Assembly: GCF_001866655.1 (NCBI RefSeq)
Contig: NZ_MLYR01000018.1
Coordinates: 1 to 64,000, forward strand
DNA: 64,000 nt
From: Bacillus sp. MUM 116
GTDB taxonomy: Bacteria > Bacillota > Bacilli > Bacillales > Cytobacillaceae
Direction of reading: 5' to 3'
Shown here: piece after piece, positions 60,559 to 64,000 of the stretch
How the letters are laid out: the number at the start of each line of letters is the position of its first letter
How positions within the stretch are numbered: position 1 is the first letter of the stretch
Translations under genes and position numbers: made by a program
The notes under the pieces: generated by a model
Told to the model about the DNA's origin: nothing
Databases searched by the model: none
The model's input: only the letters and a program-made list of their open reading frames with translations

Positions 60559-61734
60559 ATGTATGCATTAAAGATTCTTCCTACTATTGTGACGAAATAT
60601 TTTATTAGGTCTGTTTTTTACTTGTCATGCCTAATTTTTAAAGTAAACCCTGAAAAGGTCACATTTGCTTCCTATCGGGCGACGAAAATCCAAGGGAATT
60701 TATATCATATCTACAAGGAATTACACGGGAAATTTCCAAATTGGACGTGTAATTTTCTTTTTAAAAAATATAATAGTTCATTATTTGGTAAGTTTGACTA
60801 TTTGCTGCACATGGTTAAGGCGAGCTATCATTTGGCTACTTCCCGTTTTTTTATTATCGATGACTTTTATTTTCCTGTGTATGCGATTAAACCTCGAAAA
60901 GGAACCGATATTATTCAGCTTTGGCATGCAGCTGGAGCATTTAAAAAGTTTGGAATCAGCACGGTGGATAAACAATTCGGACCTAGTTCAGAATATCTGA
61001 AACATATTAAGGTCCATTCGAATTATACACGGGTATATGTAAGTTCTACAGAAGTGGTCCCTTTTTATGCAGAGGCATTTGATATGTCAGCTGATCGGAT
61101 TTTTCCATTAGGGCTCCCGAGAACGGATTATTTTTTTAACGAGCCGGAGCATGAACAGTTAAAGGAATCAATTCGAAAGAAATTCCCCGGTATGAAGGAT
61201 AAAAAAATCATCTTGTATGCCCCAACCTTTCGGGGGAAAGGCCATTATCAGCAATCTTTCCAATGCCCGATCAATTTCTCGGAGATGAGAAAGCACCTTG
61301 CTGAGGAGTATGTTTTACTCATCCACTTACACCCCTATATGGGTTCCGATTTAAATATTAATGAAGAAGATAAGGATTTTGTTTTTCATATAAAGGATAC
61401 TTTTAACATAGAGCAGCTGTTAACTGTAGCGGATATCCTTGTTACGGATTTCTCATCCGTTATTTTTGATTATAGCTTGTTAGTTCGACCAATTGCCTTT
61501 ATTGCGAATGATTTGGATGAGTATATAAAGGAACGCGATTTTTATTATCCTTTTTTATCCTTTATTCCTGGTCCTTTTTTTACGGAAACAGAATCCCTTG
61601 TTAACTGGATTGCCAATGAGGAATTTGATTTGGTGAAAATTAAACAATTTAGAGATCGCTTTTTTGACTGTATTGATGGCAAAGCGAGTCATCGAATTGT
61701 CAATCACCTGCTTGAAAAAGGCAGTAATCTTTAA
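60559..61734 (+). CDS. CDP-glycerol/CDP-ribitol polyolphosphotransferase 1
   Basis: 391 residues from the ATG at 60559 (AAAGG upstream); the frame extends to 60538. A Glyphos_transf (TagB/TagF/TarL) catalytic domain with DIIQLWHAAGAFKKFG (near 122-137), ILYAPTFRGKG (near 217-227) and TDFSSVIFDYSLL (near 302-314). The N-terminal region is amphipathic and membrane-associated. It transfers glycerol- or ribitol-phosphate to the lipid-linked teichoic acid. Two such genes in tandem fit a primase-polymerase pair; which does which cannot be read. 33 bases after tarJ. Confidence 0.9.
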   Translation: MYALKILPTIVTKYFIRSVFYLSCLIFKVNPEKVTFASYRATKIQGNLYHIYKELHGKFPNWTCNFLFKKYNSSLFGKFDYLLHMVKASYHLATSRFFIIDDFYFPVYAIKPRKGTDIIQLWHAAGAFKKFGISTVDKQFGPSSEYLKHIKVHSNYTRVYVSSTEVVPFYAEAFDMSADRIFPLGLPRTDYFFNEPEHEQLKESIRKKFPGMKDKKIILYAPTFRGKGHYQQSFQCPINFSEMRKHLAEEYVLLIHLHPYMGSDLNINEEDKDFVFHIKDTFNIEQLLTVADILVTDFSSVIFDYSLLVRPIAFIANDLDEYIKERDFYYPFLSFIPGPFFTETESLVNWIANEEFDLVKIKQFRDRFFDCIDGKASHRIVNHLLEKGSNL

Positions 61735-61761
61735 ACACTATTTTGAAAAGTTGGAGTAAAT

Positions 61762-62940
61762 ATGGCAGAAAATCAATCTCAACAAAGTGCAAATATACAA
61801 TTAAATAAGGAGTCCGATTTACTTTACCGTTTATTTCGTAAAGTCGTTTTCCGAATCCTTTACTACCTATTCTGCTTACTTCCGTTAAATCCTAAAAAGG
61901 TTTTATTTGCTTCAGATAGTCGTACTGATATGAGTGGGAATTTTGATTTTGTTTATCGTGAATTAAAAAGGGAAAAGCCGGAATATCAGTATCGATTCTT
62001 GCTGAAGGCCAGTACAGGTGCTCCAAAAACCTACTGGGAATTATCCAGATTGGCCTACGATCTTGCGACAGCCAGGTTTATCGTGGTGGATGATTTTTAT
62101 CCCATTGTTTATCCTCTAAAAATCAGGACTGGTGCCGATTTTATTCAATTATGGCATGCGGTTGGAGCATTTAAAACCTTTGGTTATAGTCGAGTTGGCC
62201 GGCCGGGTGGCCCGGATCCCCATTCCAAAAATCACCGAAACTATACAAAAGCGATTGTCAGTTCGAAAAACGTGGCCAAGCATTATGCCGAGGGATTTGG
62301 CATCAATGAGGATAAAGTGACCGCAACCGGTATTCCGAGGACGGATGTATTTTTTGACCAAGAATACCAAACAAATGTTAGAGAAGCGTTATACAGCAAG
62401 TACCCATTCTTACGTGAAAAGAAGGTCATTATTTTTGCACCCACATTTCGTGGGGATGGCCAACAAAGTGCCTATTACCCGCTAGAATATTTGGATTTGA
62501 AAAAACTTTACCATTCATTGCATGATGAATATGTATTTCTATTTAAAATGCACCCCTTTGTAAAGGAATATTGGGAAATTCCCAACGAATATAGTGACTT
62601 TTTTTATGATTTTTCAGGGTATCGTGAAATCAACGACTTATTATTTATTTCAGATATCTTAATCACCGATTACTCTTCTGTTTGTTTTGAGTATGCTTTA
62701 TTAAATAAACCAATGATTTTTTATTCTCCAGATGTAGAGGAGTATATTGAAACAAGGGATTTTTATTATAATTACTATTCGTTTATTCCTGGACCGTTAG
62801 TAGGGACGATGGATGAATTAATAAAGATAATTCAATCCAGCCAGTTTGACATGGGTAAAATCCAATCTTTTGTGGAGTATTTTTTTGATCATACTGATGG
62901 GAAATCAAGCAAACGTGTTGTAGAGCAACTTTTTAAATGA
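61762..62940 (+). CDS. CDP-glycerol/CDP-ribitol polyolphosphotransferase 2
   Basis: 392 residues, ATG 61762 with TTGGAG 8 bases upstream. Same domain as its neighbour (FIQLWHAVGAFKTFGYS near 128-144, IIFAPTFRGDG near 225-235, ITDYSSVCFEYALL near 304-317), and about 40-50 percent alike by eye, so the two arose by duplication. An extra N-terminal 25 residues are polar. Probable second enzyme of the ribitol (or mixed) teichoic acid chain. 27 bases after gene 1. Confidence 0.9.
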   Translation: MAENQSQQSANIQLNKESDLLYRLFRKVVFRILYYLFCLLPLNPKKVLFASDSRTDMSGNFDFVYRELKREKPEYQYRFLLKASTGAPKTYWELSRLAYDLATARFIVVDDFYPIVYPLKIRTGADFIQLWHAVGAFKTFGYSRVGRPGGPDPHSKNHRNYTKAIVSSKNVAKHYAEGFGINEDKVTATGIPRTDVFFDQEYQTNVREALYSKYPFLREKKVIIFAPTFRGDGQQSAYYPLEYLDLKKLYHSLHDEYVFLFKMHPFVKEYWEIPNEYSDFFYDFSGYREINDLLFISDILITDYSSVCFEYALLNKPMIFYSPDVEEYIETRDFYYNYYSFIPGPLVGTMDELIKIIQSSQFDMGKIQSFVEYFFDHTDGKSSKRVVEQLFK

Positions 62941-63075
62941 TTTTTACACATTTTTCTTAAAAAAGAGTGGATTTTTTTTAGGATATATTCTGAAAATATT
63001 TTGTGAAAATTATGCTAAGAATAAAAAAAAGTGGCTTTATTTAAATGGCGTTTTTTATAATAGAGGAGATTTTTT

Positions 63076-64000
63076 ATGACCAAACTTGAGTATATCACCC
63101 GACCGGATCTAAAAGATGTTAAGGTAAGTGTTATTACACCTGTTTATAATGTAGAGGAATATATTAAAGAAACATTAGATTCTCTTGTAAATCAAACTTT
63201 AGATCAAGTAGAAATTATAATGGTGGATGATGGTTCTAGTGACCGAAGCCCAGAAATTATTGAGGAATATGCAAACAAGTACAATAATATTGTGTTAATT
63301 AAACAAGAAAATTCGGGGCCGGGTGAAGCTCGGAATAATGGACTTGAAGCTGCTCGTGGTGAATTTATTAGCTTTGTTGATTCAGATGATTTGCTTCCTC
63401 CTGACTCATTAGAAATAATGTATAACTCTGCTCTAAAGGAACAAGCGGATGTCATTATTGGTACTTCTATGAGTTTTAATAGTCGAGAAACTTGGTTCAT
63501 TGCCAGTCATCTAAATAATGGTGTATACATTCGGGGGGAAAAGAATTTGGTTTTAAACCCCGAGTTATTATTTTCATTGGGACCTTGCAATAAGCTTTAT
63601 AGCTCGAACATTACCAAGAGTTTACGATTTCCAAAAGGGATTCATGTTACAGAGGATCAGCCATTTGTTATTGAAGCATATTTAAAAGCTAAAAAGATTT
63701 ACACCGTTGACAAAATTATATATAAATATCGGTCTAGAGAAACCGAAACGAATTTATCGCTATCCCAAATTGTACGAGTAAATTCGGTTAAAGTTTTGAC
63801 GGATATTTTTGCAAGTCTGCGTCTATCTGATGTTTTATGGGAAAAATACATCCTAAATTCTGTCACCCGTACAGATTTAAAGAAAAGCTACTATCACCGA
63901 ATAGTATCCGCTGATATATGGCCTGCAGTTCGAAGCGCGATTAGTAGCAAGGATAAAGATGTTCAAGTAAAAACTTTTAAGCTTGTCTTAGAATGGGTGA
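63076..64000 (+). CDS. Glycosyltransferase family 2, cut by the window end
   Basis: At least 308 residues, running off the right edge with no stop. ATG 63076 has AGAGGAG upstream. GT-A landmarks are VSVITPVYNVEEYIKETLDS (near 17-36), VDDGSSDRS (near 53-61), GPGEARNNGLEAARGEFISF (near 82-101) and VDSDD (near 102-106, metal-binding). VTEDQPF (near 195) is typical of the teichoic-acid-associated subgroup. In related clusters such proteins glycosylate the polyol chain, and some are fused to a C-terminal polymerase domain, which cannot be judged here. Confidence 0.9.
   Translation, partial: MTKLEYITRPDLKDVKVSVITPVYNVEEYIKETLDSLVNQTLDQVEIIMVDDGSSDRSPEIIEEYANKYNNIVLIKQENSGPGEARNNGLEAARGEFISFVDSDDLLPPDSLEIMYNSALKEQADVIIGTSMSFNSRETWFIASHLNNGVYIRGEKNLVLNPELLFSLGPCNKLYSSNITKSLRFPKGIHVTEDQPFVIEAYLKAKKIYTVDKIIYKYRSRETETNLSLSQIVRVNSVKVLTDIFASLRLSDVLWEKYILNSVTRTDLKKSYYHRIVSADIWPAVRSAISSKDKDVQVKTFKLVLEWV

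Overview
The window comes from a low-GC Gram-positive endospore-former-type bacterium of the Bacillaceae (Bacillus or Neobacillus-like). The evidence is strong AGGAGG ribosome-binding sites, frequent TTG and GTG starts, and gene sets that match Bacillus in order and length: opuAA-opuAB-opuAC with gbsR, xpaC-yaaN, pxpA/pxpBC, mnaA, an LCP ligase, ribitol teichoic acid tarI-tarJ, many secreted subtilases and lipoproteins. No rRNA, tRNA, phage, conjugative element or CRISPR array was seen.

Layout. 1-1018: debris (a dead sugar-binding-protein gene, a repeat tail, a perfect hairpin, a REP-like element). 1019-9514: a secreted subtilase, a YetF-type membrane protein, the glycine betaine importer OpuA with divergent GbsR, a 51-bp tandem array, and two cell-wall proteins (SH3; LysM+3D). 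9515-16104: a structured GC-rich repeat, a sigma-70-like factor, then an operon (RpiR regulator, M20 amidohydrolase, GNAT acyltransferase, enolase-superfamily racemase, YkvI-type transporter) that fits the N-succinylamino-acid-racemase route converting D- to L-amino acids. 16105-20640: a small membrane protein, a Nudix hydrolase, a Y1 (REP-associated, RAYT-type) transposase directly upstream of comM, and pseudogene remnants. Copies of one REP-like palindrome lie on both sides of the transposase. 20643-23542: 5-oxoprolinase genes pxpA and (divergent) pxpBC, followed by what looks like the 3' stump of a biotin carboxylase gene. 23891-28699: xpaC-telA, a VanY-type carboxypeptidase, mnaA and two small proteins. 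28901-31000: a lipoprotein copper nitrite reductase with an FNR/CRP-like dyad upstream, a second kind of structured repeat, and a 52-bp tandem array of eight exact-length units. 31172-33438: a CPBP protease, a frameshifted gene and a 21-bp-phased repeat tract. 33439-54452: a run of large exported proteins (subtilase with FlgD-like repeats, LCP ligase, bifunctional nucleotide phosphoesterase, HupE-like permease, a 2186-residue lamin-tail/PHP/Ig protein, a serine hydrolase, a polysaccharide deacetylase, and an MBOAT plus DHHW O-acetylation pair). 54906-64000: two small proteins, a three-gene membrane glycosylation module (polytopic glycosyltransferase, GtrA flippase, dolichol-phosphate-mannose-synthase-like GT2), and a ribitol-phosphate wall teichoic acid cluster (tarI, tarJ, two CDP-polyol polymerases and a GT2 cut by the window end).

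How the parts fit: the right half is mainly cell-envelope building and remodelling plus extracellular nutrient scavenging; the left half handles osmoprotection and amino-acid salvage. The most unusual material is non-coding: a REP-like family dispersed around its likely transposase, which is itself in an apparent operon with comM; two tandem arrays of about 52 bp that share a hairpin core and show compensatory changes; and a tract of 21-bp-phased GATATC units upstream of the second subtilase. All functional calls come from reading motifs by eye; no searches were run.
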